NCBI GenBank assembly: GCA_902557215.1
Contig: CACDZM010000002.1
Coordinates: 1 to 64,000, forward strand
Direction of reading: 5' to 3'
From: an uncultured Pelagibacteraceae bacterium
GTDB taxonomy: Bacteria > Pseudomonadota > Alphaproteobacteria > Pelagibacterales > Pelagibacteraceae
Length of the DNA stretch: 64,000 bases
This document shows, piece by piece, positions 18,311-25,664 of the stretch. Position numbers and translations under genes: made by a program. How positions within the stretch are numbered: position 1 is the stretch's first letter; each line of letters begins with the position of its first letter. Below the pieces are notes generated by a model. The model saw only the letters and a list, made by a program, of their open reading frames with translations, was not told the origin of the DNA and did not search any database.

Positions 18311-18353
18311 AAAAAACGCCTCTCACACGTAAATCGTTATGAGAAGCGTTTTT
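18311..18353. terminator. Shared bidirectional intrinsic terminator
   Basis: AAAACGC plus CTCTCA on the left pairs with TGAGA and GCGTTTT on the right around a short loop. The A-tract on one side and T-tract on the other make it usable from both directions. It directly follows the carD stop on the plus strand and lies 20 bp beyond the stop of the tiny basic peptide gene on the minus strand. Confidence 0.85.
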
Positions 18354-18373
18354 AATGAAAGAATACTAAGTTA

Positions 18374-18451
18374 TTATCTTCTTCTTCTTTTCTTAGCTTT
18401 TTTCTTAGCTTTTTTCTTAGCTTTCTTTGCTTTTTTTCTTCTCTTAGGCAT
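18374..18451 (-). CDS. 25-residue hyperbasic Lys/Arg/Ala peptide
   Basis: The frame begins MPKRRKKAKK and consists of AKK/AKKK repeats ending in four arginines, then tandem TAA stops. Of 25 residues, 13 are Lys, 6 Arg and 4 Ala, so it resembles a histone-H1 or protamine tail. The signals for a real gene are unusually complete. There is a GGGAG Shine-Dalgarno six bases before ATG (18458-18462), a TTGACA-type promoter upstream, a perfect 8+8 inverted repeat in the leader, and a terminator after the stop. No family is recognised. A role in compacting nucleic acid or associating with ribosomes is only inference. It is convergent with carD, whose N-terminus is similarly Lys-rich. Confidence 0.75.
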   Translation of the reverse strand: MPKRRKKAKKAKKKAKKKAKKRRRR

Positions 18452-18473
18452 CTTTAGCTCCCTTTTTAGTTAA

Positions 18474-18492
18474 ACGAATCAAAATGATTCGT
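18474..18492 (-). promoter_or_regulatory. Perfect inverted repeat in the leader of the basic peptide gene
   Basis: ACGAATCA, three A residues, then TGATTCGT: 8-bp arms with no mismatch. It lies just downstream of the predicted transcription start, so it could be an operator, or a 5' stem-loop that protects the mRNA. Confidence 0.6.
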
Positions 18493-18502
18493 CATTACGT
18501 TA

Positions 18503-18531
18503 TTTTTATTTTTTTATGAACGTTATGTCAA
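18503..18531 (-). promoter_or_regulatory. Sigma-70-like promoter for the basic peptide gene
   Basis: On the minus strand TTGACA (18526-18531) is followed after 17 bp by TAAAAA (18503-18508). The perfect -35 hexamer and proper spacing predict a start near 18495 and a leader of about 44 nt. The DNA from here to 18649 is extremely AT-rich and shows no other feature. Confidence 0.55.
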
Positions 18532-18649
18532 TTATTTAATTAAAGTTAAAAATTAAATTAAAAAATTAGAAATTAAAAAAATTTAAAAATTATTTTTATG
18601 TACAAAAAGTTAATGTTTATGCGCTTTATAACGATATATTTTAACAATC

Positions 18650-20335
18650 TTAATAAAGTTTTTCTAAATCTTGTTTATATATTTCTAAAATTTTTTTTCT
18701 TTTTAATTTTAAAGTTGGTGTCAACATTCCATTTTCAATTGTAAATTCCTCTTTAATCAACTTAAATTTTTTAACTTTTTCAATTAATGATAAGTTTTTA
18801 TTTAAATTTTCTAAATAAAATTCAATTTCTTTTTTATTTTCATCACTTTCACTAACAATTAGTGCAACTAAATAAGTTTTTTTATCACCATATACAAAAC
18901 TTTGTTTAATTTTATCATTAAGACATAATAAATTTTCAATTTTAGATGGTGAAATATTATCTCCACCTAGGTTGACAATAATTTCCTTTTTTCTATCAGT
19001 TATTTTTAAATTTCCCTCCTGTGTGATTTCACCTATATCACCTGTATGTAACCAACCATCTTTTAAAATCTTATTTGTTTCTTCTTTCATGTTCCAGTAA
19101 CCAAGCATTACGTTTTCACCTTTGACCAGAATCTCACCATCTTCTGCGATTTTGACCTCATTTGTTTTAAAAGGCGGCCCGACAGTTTCTATCTTAATTT
19201 TTCCAGGAATATTACAACTTACAACCGGCGATGTTTCTGTTAGACCATAGCCTTGAAGTGTTTGTAAACCTATTGAATTCAAAAATTCTCCAGTTTTTTG
19301 ATCTAAAGCCCCACCTCCTGAAACAAAAGCTTTTAAATTACCACCGAACTGATTTCTGACTTTTCGTCTTACCAATATTTCACATAAAGAATTAAAAATT
19401 TTTTCATTAAATTTGAGTTCTTTATTATTTAAAATTTTAATTCCAATAGAAATAGTTTTGTCTATCAGTTTTTTTTTTAGACCTTTTTGCTTCGAAAAGT
19501 TATGAGAAATTTTACTAAATAAATTTTGATAAAACCTCGGCACCGCTGTCATAATTGTTGGTTTTGCAATAGCCATATTAGGCAACAACTTTTCTAAACT
19601 TTCCGCGTAATAAACTTTTGCTCCAAGTAATATTTGAACATATTGCACTGTATGTTCATATGAGTGGGATAATGGTAACCAAGTCAAAAAAATAGGGCTA
19701 TCTTTGTTTACTAATGACTCTAAAATTTCTTGCGCACCCTCACAATTTGACAAGATACCTCCATGACTAAGCATTACTCCTTTTGGATTCCCGGTCGTTC
19801 CAGAAGTATAAATAATACACGCGAGATCTTGCCTTTCTATTTTTTGGTTAAAATCAAATTTATTTTTAAAATTTTTTTTAAGGATGTTTTCTATACTTTC
19901 AATCTTATCACTGAAATTTTCAATCGATAAAAGTTTTATTTCATTTGGAATAAAATTTTTAATTTTTTCAAATTGGACATTATTTGAAACAATACATATC
20001 TTTGGTTTACAGTCAGTTAAAATGTACTCATAATCGTTTTCTGAATAAGTTGTGAATAAAGGAACGGTAACTCCACCAGCATTCATAATTGCTAGATCTG
20101 AAATCAGCCATTCAGGACGATTTTCAGATAATAAGACACACCTATCACCTTTAGATAAGTGATTTTTTAAATATTCAGATAAAATCTGAATATTTTGTGT
20201 AACTTCTTTCCAAGATAAAAATCCTTTTTTATTATCTTTTAACCATCTTAAAAATGGTTTGTCAGATCGAGACTGTATTTGAAGACTTTTTTTAAAAAAA
20301 AGCTCAACCAAACTATTTAATTTATTTAATTCCAT
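18650..20335 (-). CDS. Long-chain acyl-CoA synthetase (AMP-forming, FadD/FAA-like)
   Basis: A 561-residue ANL-superfamily ligase that activates fatty acids to acyl-CoA through acyl-AMP. The P-loop YTSGTTGNPKG lies near residue 175, the A5 motif GYGLTETSP near 355, GWLHTGDIG near 420 and TDRKKEIIV near 440. The N-terminal LSEYLKNHLSKGDRCVLLSENRPEW is typical of long-chain synthetases. Its length is shorter than the 600-residue FAA subfamily but complete. It starts five bases from the 3' end of tRNA-Leu on the same strand and may be read through from the tRNA promoter. Confidence 0.9.
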   Translation of the reverse strand: MELNKLNSLVELFFKKSLQIQSRSDKPFLRWLKDNKKGFLSWKEVTQNIQILSEYLKNHLSKGDRCVLLSENRPEWLISDLAIMNAGGVTVPLFTTYSENDYEYILTDCKPKICIVSNNVQFEKIKNFIPNEIKLLSIENFSDKIESIENILKKNFKNKFDFNQKIERQDLACIIYTSGTTGNPKGVMLSHGGILSNCEGAQEILESLVNKDSPIFLTWLPLSHSYEHTVQYVQILLGAKVYYAESLEKLLPNMAIAKPTIMTAVPRFYQNLFSKISHNFSKQKGLKKKLIDKTISIGIKILNNKELKFNEKIFNSLCEILVRRKVRNQFGGNLKAFVSGGGALDQKTGEFLNSIGLQTLQGYGLTETSPVVSCNIPGKIKIETVGPPFKTNEVKIAEDGEILVKGENVMLGYWNMKEETNKILKDGWLHTGDIGEITQEGNLKITDRKKEIIVNLGGDNISPSKIENLLCLNDKIKQSFVYGDKKTYLVALIVSESDENKKEIEFYLENLNKNLSLIEKVKKFKLIKEEFTIENGMLTPTLKLKRKKILEIYKQDLEKLY

Positions 20336-20339
20336 AAAA

Positions 20340-20424
20340 TGGTGGGCGAAGAGAGAATCGAACTCTCACTTCTTGCGAAACACGATTTTGAGTCGTGCGC
20401 GTCTACCAATTCCGCCATTCGCCC
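20340..20424 (-). tRNA. tRNA-Leu (anticodon CAA)
   Basis: An 85-nt class II tRNA on the minus strand. The acceptor GGGCGAA pairs with TTCGCCC, followed by A and an encoded CCA. The anticodon stem CACGA/TCGTG encloses loop CTCAAAA, giving anticodon CAA for UUG. A long variable arm and the GTTCGATTC T loop are present, as expected for tRNA-Leu. Confidence 0.96.
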
Positions 20425-20483
20425 CTAATTATTTAATAATTTATTAAATAGTATAAGAACTGAAATTATATTAAAACCAAAAA

Positions 20484-21089
20484 ATGTTTAAAAGTCTTTA
20501 CAAAAAATGTTTAGATTTAGCAAGGCACAAAAGTTCTAAATATTACTTAGCAGTTGTTTCTTTTATTGAAAGTTCGTTTTTTCCTATTCCTCCAGATGTA
20601 ATGGTTATTCCAATGGTGATATCAAAAAAAAATGATTTCATTAAAATCTTTCTTATAACAACAATTTTTTCAGTTATGGGTGGTATGCTTGGATATTTAA
20701 TCGGGGCGTTTTTTTTTGAATTTGGTGCACACATTATGAATTTTTATGGTTATGAAGACAAATTGACAAATATTAAAGATAATTTAATTAATAGTGAGGG
20801 TTTTTATGCCTGGTTAGGAATACTTTTTTTAGCTGGTTTTACACCTCTTCCTTATAAAGTTTTTACTATTGCTAGCGGTCTGATAGGGTTTAATTTTTTA
20901 ATTTTCATTTTTATAAGTTTAATTTCAAGAGGATTAAGATTTTTCATAGTGTCATATCTTTCTTATAAGTTTGGAGATTTATTTAATGAATTTATGAATA
21001 ACCATGGGTCAAAATGGTTTACAATAATTGGAATTTTGATTGTTATAATTGGATTAATAATTTATCTAATTTTTAAATCTCATGTTTAA
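20484..21089 (+). CDS. DedA/YqaA-like VTT-domain membrane protein
   Basis: A 201-residue inner-membrane protein with four to five hydrophobic segments. VVSFIESSFFPIPPDVMVIPMV near residues 24-45 and FLAGFTPLPYKVFTIASGLIGF near 116-137 are the paired re-entrant-loop motifs of the VTT (SNARE-associated/DedA) family, here closest to the YqaA subgroup. Some DedA proteins are polyprenyl-phosphate or phospholipid transporters; the exact substrate here is unknown. First of three same-strand genes with dsbB and coq7, overlapping dsbB by eight bases. Confidence 0.87.
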   Translation: MFKSLYKKCLDLARHKSSKYYLAVVSFIESSFFPIPPDVMVIPMVISKKNDFIKIFLITTIFSVMGGMLGYLIGAFFFEFGAHIMNFYGYEDKLTNIKDNLINSEGFYAWLGILFLAGFTPLPYKVFTIASGLIGFNFLIFIFISLISRGLRFFIVSYLSYKFGDLFNEFMNNHGSKWFTIIGILIVIIGLIIYLIFKSHV

Positions 21090-21567
21090 TCTAAAGATTG
21101 AAATTTACTTAAAAATAATTTTTCTGTTTAGTTTTGCTGCACTAGTCGGTGCATATTTTATTGAGTATGTTCTTGGCTATCAGCCTTGTAACCTATGTTT
21201 AATTGAGAGAATTCCCTACGGCATAAGTATTCTTTTAACATCTGTTATATTAATATTAAAAAAAAAAGAAAAATTCTTTATCATATTATTAATACTTACT
21301 TTTGTTTTTTCTTTCACAATTTCTTTATATCATTTAGGTATTGAACAGGGTATTTTTGAAGAATCAACTGTTTGTACTGCTAAAGACTTTTCCGAGAATA
21401 TAAAGAAGGAGGATTTACTAAACCAATTAAGTAAAAGAATAATCAGCTGTAAAGATGTGACATTTAGAATTTTTGGATTATCACTAACTACTATTAATAT
21501 TGTAATTGGTTTGTTTTTTATTATAACACTTACAAAAATTTATACTAAATATGAAAAAAAAAAATAG
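21082..21567 (+). CDS. dsbB: Disulfide bond formation protein DsbB
   Basis: Inner-membrane quinone reductase that reoxidises DsbA. The 161 residues hold four membrane segments. The first periplasmic loop has the CXXC pair Cys36-Cys39 (QPCNLCLIERIPY). The second loop has two further cysteines, near 98 (STVCTAKDF) and 122 (IISCKDV), in the expected arrangement. It overlaps both neighbours, and the next gene, coq7, makes the quinone it would reduce. No dsbA is in the window. Confidence 0.92.
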   Translation: MFNLKIEIYLKIIFLFSFAALVGAYFIEYVLGYQPCNLCLIERIPYGISILLTSVILILKKKEKFFIILLILTFVFSFTISLYHLGIEQGIFEESTVCTAKDFSENIKKEDLLNQLSKRIISCKDVTFRIFGLSLTTINIVIGLFFIITLTKIYTKYEKKK

Positions 21568-22081
21568 TAAAGTTGAAGAATTTATTAGAGTTGATCATGC
21601 TGGAGAGAGGGGTGCAGTAAAAATTTATGAAGGTCAACTGTTAGCCTTGAGTACAATTGTAAAAGATGAAAATCTTAAAAAAACAATTGAAGATATGAAG
21701 GTACATGAGGTTGAGCATTGTCAATTTTTTGAAAACGAAATTAAAAAAAGAGATATTGAGCCAACAAAATTTTTACCACTATGGGATCTGCTTGGATTAG
21801 GCTTAGGTTTTGGCTCAACAATTCTTGGAAAAAAAGCAGCTATGCTATGTACTGCTTCTGTTGAAGAAGTTATTGACGAACATTATCAAGATCAAATAAA
21901 TCAACTTGGTCCAGAGGAAAAAAATTTGAAAAAAAAAATTATTAAATTTAGGGAAGATGAACTGCATCATAAAGATATAGCATATGAAAAAGGTGCGACA
22001 AAAAAAGGATTTTATTCAATTATGGATAAAATAATAAAAACTGGATCAAAGATTGCAATCCGTATTTCAGAAAAGGTTTAA
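21551..22081 (+). CDS. coq7: Ubiquinone biosynthesis di-iron hydroxylase Coq7
   Basis: Di-iron hydroxylase that performs the last ring hydroxylation before the final methylation in ubiquinone synthesis. The 176-residue protein starts its fold at once (EFIRVDHAGERGAVKIYEGQL). Ligand motifs are visible: the Glu in HAGE, the EVEHCQFFE pair near residue 55, and the second half ASVEEVIDEHYQDQI with REDELHHKDIAYEKGA. The start overlaps dsbB by 17 bp. It replaces the UbiF-type flavin enzyme of gammaproteobacteria. Works with ubiE and ubiB found further along. Confidence 0.94.
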   Translation: MKKKNSKVEEFIRVDHAGERGAVKIYEGQLLALSTIVKDENLKKTIEDMKVHEVEHCQFFENEIKKRDIEPTKFLPLWDLLGLGLGFGSTILGKKAAMLCTASVEEVIDEHYQDQINQLGPEEKNLKKKIIKFREDELHHKDIAYEKGATKKGFYSIMDKIIKTGSKIAIRISEKV

Positions 22082-22084
22082 ATT

Positions 22085-22654
22085 TTAAGACTCCAACTCA
22101 ACATCCCAGTATAAATAATCCATCCAGCTTTTATGTAAATAATTTGGAGGAAAATTTTTTCCATTACGATGTAAATCCTCTGTCGTAGGTCGATAAGGAT
22201 AACTAGATAATTTCATTCCAGATTTTTTTAGTAACTTTCCCCCTTTTTTTACGTTACAAGCTGAACAAGCAGTAACAACGTTATCCCAATTTGTTTCTCC
22301 CCCTTTAGATCTAGGTAATAAATGATCAAAAGTAAGTTCTTCACCACTTCCACAATATTGACATGAAAACTTATCTCTAAGGAAAACATTAAATCTTGTA
22401 AAACTTGGTTGTGATTGTGGCACTATATAATCTTTCAATGCAATAACGCTTGGCAATTGCATATTAAATGATGGACTTCTGACTACTCTGTCATAAGTGC
22501 TTACTATAATTACTCTATCTAAAAATACAGATTTAACAGTGTCCTGCCAAGACCATAAAGATAAAGGATAGTAGCTTAAAGGCCTATAATCAGCATTTAA
22601 TACTAGTGCTGGACATTTTTCCAAAGAAACATCTCTTTCAATAAAATTATTCAT
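22085..22654 (-). CDS. HNH endonuclease family protein
   Basis: A 189-residue protein with an HNH nuclease fold at about residues 95-145. The zinc-binding CQYCGSGEELTFDHLLPRSKGG is followed by NWDNVVTACSACNVKKG, giving the two CXXC pairs and the His of the active site. The N-terminal half (CPALVLNADYRPLSYYPLSLWSW) is conserved in this stand-alone, widely distributed chromosomal HNH subfamily, whose cellular role is not established. It is not next to restriction or phage genes. Convergent with coq7 with a three-base gap. Confidence 0.88.
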   Translation of the reverse strand: MNNFIERDVSLEKCPALVLNADYRPLSYYPLSLWSWQDTVKSVFLDRVIIVSTYDRVVRSPSFNMQLPSVIALKDYIVPQSQPSFTRFNVFLRDKFSCQYCGSGEELTFDHLLPRSKGGETNWDNVVTACSACNVKKGGKLLKKSGMKLSSYPYRPTTEDLHRNGKNFPPNYLHKSWMDYLYWDVELES

Positions 22655-22691
22655 TAAGAAAACATAACTTAATAAAAAAATATTTCAATCT

Positions 22692-23351
22692 TTAGGCAAG
22701 ATTAAATTTTTTAAGTATATAATTTAATGCTATACTTGACGCCTGAATAGGAATATGATGGTCGCAGCCTTTGATTAAATGAGTTTCAATTTCAATGTTA
22801 TTTCTTATAAAAAAATCTTTTGCTTCAAGCAAAAAGTTGGCTGGAACTACTTGATCTAAATCTCCATGGATCAATAATGTATTTGTAGGGGCCTTTTTCC
22901 TATTTTTTAAATTTTCTTGATCTATAATTTTTCCTGAAAAACCAATAATGCTATTATATTCTTTGTCAGATGTTAAGCCTAGATTAATAGCCATCATACA
23001 ACCCTGGCTAAATCCTGATAAACAAATTTTATTATTTTCTAAATTAAATTCCTCTTTTATTTCGATTATAAACTTATTTAATATTTCCTCAGCTTTTATT
23101 GACTCATCTAAAATATAATTTAAATCATTTTTTGTTAAATCAAACCACTGGAAGCCTGATGGGTTAATTGAACATGTCTCATGACCGTCTGGACAAATAA
23201 ATATAGTATTAGGTAAATGTCTTTTCCAATTTAATGAAAGCATACTTATATCTTTTCCATCTCCTCCATAGCCATGTAGCAGGATTACAGCATTTTTGAT
23301 TTCCAAATTATTTTCTGGTCTAATAATTGTTGAATTTAGGCAAAATTTCAT
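22692..23351 (-). CDS. Alpha/beta-hydrolase, phospholipase/carboxylesterase family
   Basis: A 219-residue serine hydrolase of the YpfH/carboxylesterase type. The catalytic serine is in LSGFSQGCMMA near residue 120, the Asp in HGDLDQVVP near 166, and the His in KGCDHHIP near 200. The oxyanion loop is LLHGYGGDGKD near 25. There is no signal peptide, so it acts in the cytoplasm on short acyl esters. The natural substrate is unknown. It begins 54 bp from the divergent HIG1-domain gene. Confidence 0.88.
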   Translation of the reverse strand: MKFCLNSTIIRPENNLEIKNAVILLHGYGGDGKDISMLSLNWKRHLPNTIFICPDGHETCSINPSGFQWFDLTKNDLNYILDESIKAEEILNKFIIEIKEEFNLENNKICLSGFSQGCMMAINLGLTSDKEYNSIIGFSGKIIDQENLKNRKKAPTNTLLIHGDLDQVVPANFLLEAKDFFIRNNIEIETHLIKGCDHHIPIQASSIALNYILKKFNLA

Positions 23352-23404
23352 ATCATATAATTTATGTTTTTTTATTTTAAAAACAGATTACAATCTTTTA
23401 ATAT

Positions 23405-23608
23405 ATGATTTCTGGAGTATTAGTAAAAGTAATATCATTAGCTTTATTAATGGCAGTTGGAATAGTCCTTATCCTTGGAATTGGTACTTTATTCAAGGGA
23501 GGCAAAAGAAGCAAAAAATATTCTAACAAACTAATGCAGTTAAGAGTATTGTTGCAATTTATTGCTGTTATAGCATTGGTGACTTTTGCGTACTTTTTTA
23601 AAAATTAA
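23405..23608 (+). CDS. HIG1-domain twin transmembrane protein
   Basis: A 67-residue protein with two hydrophobic helices (about 5-28 and 45-65) separated by a basic loop with GGKRSKKYSNKLMQLRVLLQ. This is the pattern of the HIG1 (hypoxia-induced gene 1) domain common in alphaproteobacteria and mitochondria. Mitochondrial members (Rcf1/2) assist cytochrome oxidase assembly; a similar role here is inference. The stop overlaps the convergent TlpA-like gene by four bases. Confidence 0.85.
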   Translation: MISGVLVKVISLALLMAVGIVLILGIGTLFKGGKRSKKYSNKLMQLRVLLQFIAVIALVTFAYFFKN

Positions 23609-24114
23609 TTAAAATTACTTAACCATCTTATAAATTCTTCATTTTCAAAATTTATTGATCCAACAATTCTCGCAAACTCAAGTCCATCTTTATTTAATAA
23701 AATTGTGGTAGGTATACCCCTCAAACCAAATTTTTTTGCCAGAGTTATTGGTGTGTCAAAATATGTATCTAAATTTTTAATTTTAAGTTCATTAAAAAAA
23801 TTTATAGCTTTTTCTTCACTCTCTTGACCTACATTTATAGGAAAAATTTTTAAATTATCTAAACTAGCTTTTTTATCTAATAAATCTAGAGAAGGCATTT
23901 CTTCTTTACAAGGGGCACACCAAGTTGCCCAAAAATTTAATAAGATTAATTTTCCTTTAAAATCCTTTAAATTTATCTGTTCTTTTTTAGAGTCGAAGAA
24001 TGTTAAATCCTCATATTTCTTTAATTCTTTGTTGATAACAAGATTTTTTATATTAGTTATCTCATTTGCAACTGAATTAGAAATTAAAAAAATAAATATT
24101 ATTAAAATTCTCAT
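23605..24114 (-). CDS. TlpA-like periplasmic thiol-disulfide oxidoreductase
   Basis: A 169-residue thioredoxin-fold protein with an N-terminal signal peptide (MRILIIFIFLISNSVAN) and a WCAPC active site in LLNFWATWCAPCKEEMPSL near residue 67. The cis-proline region is RGIPTTILLNKDG near 138. The TlpA/ResA type is involved in reducing periplasmic cysteines, often for cytochrome c or oxidase maturation. It is divergent from argH across only 24 bp, an arrangement common in alphaproteobacteria. Confidence 0.9.
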   Translation of the reverse strand: MRILIIFIFLISNSVANEITNIKNLVINKELKKYEDLTFFDSKKEQINLKDFKGKLILLNFWATWCAPCKEEMPSLDLLDKKASLDNLKIFPINVGQESEEKAINFFNELKIKNLDTYFDTPITLAKKFGLRGIPTTILLNKDGLEFARIVGSINFENEEFIRWLSNFN

Positions 24115-24138
24115 GCTAAAAAGGTATAATTAATTACC

Positions 24139-25533
24139 ATGACAAAAAATAAAAACAACCAGGCAATATGGGGCGATAGAATAAAGTCAAATACCTCTTC
24201 AATTTTTCAAAAAGCTGGTAGTTCCATAAATATAGATAAAAGACTTTACAGAGAGGATATAGCTGCATCTATAGTACACGTGGAAATGTTATTTAGGCAA
24301 AAGATAATTTCTTTTAAAATTAAGAATAAAATTATTTATGGCCTTCATAAGATTGAAAAGGAAATTGCCAAAAAAAAATTTCAATTTAACGAAAGATACG
24401 AAGATATTCATTTAAATATTGAAAAAAGACTTTTTCAAATTATTGGGGATGATGCAGGTTATCTACATATAGCAAGATCAAGAAATGATCAGGTAATTAC
24501 AGATTTTAAAATTTGGATCAGATCTGCCTCAAAAAAAATTATGACCAAATTAGATGGCATAATTAAAAGTTCATTAAAATTAGCTGAAAAAAATATAGAT
24601 ACCATCATGCCTGGTTTCACGCATCTCAAAAATGCTCAGGCAATTTCATTTGCACATTACATAATGGCTTATATTGAAATGTTTGAGAGAGATAAAAAAA
24701 GATTTTCTAATAATTTAGAAAGTTTGAATGAAAATCCATTAGGTGTTGCTGCGCTTACAGGAACATCTTTTAACATTGATAGAAACTACACTTCAAAAAA
24801 ATTGGGCTTTAAAAGGCCAACAAAAAACTCAATTGATACAGTCTCTGACAGAGATTTTGTTTTAGATTTTTTATTTAGTGTATCTATCTGTTCTATGCAT
24901 ATTTCTAGAATTGCCGAGGAGCTAATTATATGGAACTCTGACGGCTTCAAGCTAATAAATTTATCTGATAAAGTAGTTACAGGCTCATCAATAATGCCTC
25001 AAAAGAAAAATCCAGATCTCTTGGAATTCATAAGGGGAAAATCAGGGCTTTCTTATGGAAATCTATTTGCTATGCTTACAATTTTGAAAGGTCTTCCATT
25101 GTCCTATTTTAAAGATCTTCAGGATGATAAAGAAATAATTTTTAAATCTTATGATACATTATCAGATTGTTTAAAAATATTTGATGAAATTCTCAAAAAT
25201 TTAAGCCCCAACAAGAAGAGAATGTTGGAACTGGCAAGCTATGGTTACATTACAGCTACGGATTTAGCTGATTATCTTGTTACAAACCATTCAATGCCTT
25301 TTAGAAAAGCATATCAGAAAACTGCAAAAATAGTTAATTTTGCAGAAAAGAAAAAGAAAAGTCTTAATGAACTAACTCTAGAAGAATTAAAAATGATTGA
25401 GCCAAAACTAACAAAAGATGTTTTAAATGTGTTTGATTTGAAAAACTCTGTTAAAACAAAAAAATCATATGGTGGAACATCTTTTGTAAATATAAAAAAA
25501 ATGATAATGAACTATAAAAAAAAAATGAAATGA
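24139..25533 (+). CDS. argH: Argininosuccinate lyase
   Basis: Last enzyme of arginine synthesis, splitting argininosuccinate into arginine and fumarate. The 464-residue length is typical. The N-terminal IWGDRIKSNTS is followed by the catalytic HIARSRNDQV region near residue 110, and the fumarase/aspartase superfamily signature GSSIMPQKKNPD near 283 carries the catalytic serine. Its stop overlaps the start of the LptM-like gene (ATGA), giving a coupled argH-lptM-lysA series. Confidence 0.97.
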   Translation: MTKNKNNQAIWGDRIKSNTSSIFQKAGSSINIDKRLYREDIAASIVHVEMLFRQKIISFKIKNKIIYGLHKIEKEIAKKKFQFNERYEDIHLNIEKRLFQIIGDDAGYLHIARSRNDQVITDFKIWIRSASKKIMTKLDGIIKSSLKLAEKNIDTIMPGFTHLKNAQAISFAHYIMAYIEMFERDKKRFSNNLESLNENPLGVAALTGTSFNIDRNYTSKKLGFKRPTKNSIDTVSDRDFVLDFLFSVSICSMHISRIAEELIIWNSDGFKLINLSDKVVTGSSIMPQKKNPDLLEFIRGKSGLSYGNLFAMLTILKGLPLSYFKDLQDDKEIIFKSYDTLSDCLKIFDEILKNLSPNKKRMLELASYGYITATDLADYLVTNHSMPFRKAYQKTAKIVNFAEKKKKSLNELTLEELKMIEPKLTKDVLNVFDLKNSVKTKKSYGGTSFVNIKKMIMNYKKKMK

Positions 25534-25664
25534 TTAAAAAAATATTTTTAGCTTTAATATTTATAACTTTTATAGTCTCTTGTGGAAAAAAAGGTGACCC
25601 AAAATATAAAGAGTCTGTGGATAGAAAAATAATTCATTATACCCATATAAAAATATCTGGATGA
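25530..25664 (+). CDS. lptM: LptM-like small lipoprotein between argH and lysA
   Basis: A 44-residue protein with a signal peptide (MIKKIFLALIFITFIVSC), a lipobox ending in Cys18 and the segment CGKKGDPKY directly after it. The CGxKG-P-Y segment is the hallmark of LptM (YifL), a short outer-membrane lipoprotein that in E. coli helps LptD mature by rearranging its disulfides. Location next to lysA is conserved for this family. Both ends overlap neighbours as ATGA. The tail after residue 30 is not recognisable. Symbol assigned from the motif and context, not from a search. Confidence 0.8.
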   Translation: MIKKIFLALIFITFIVSCGKKGDPKYKESVDRKIIHYTHIKISG

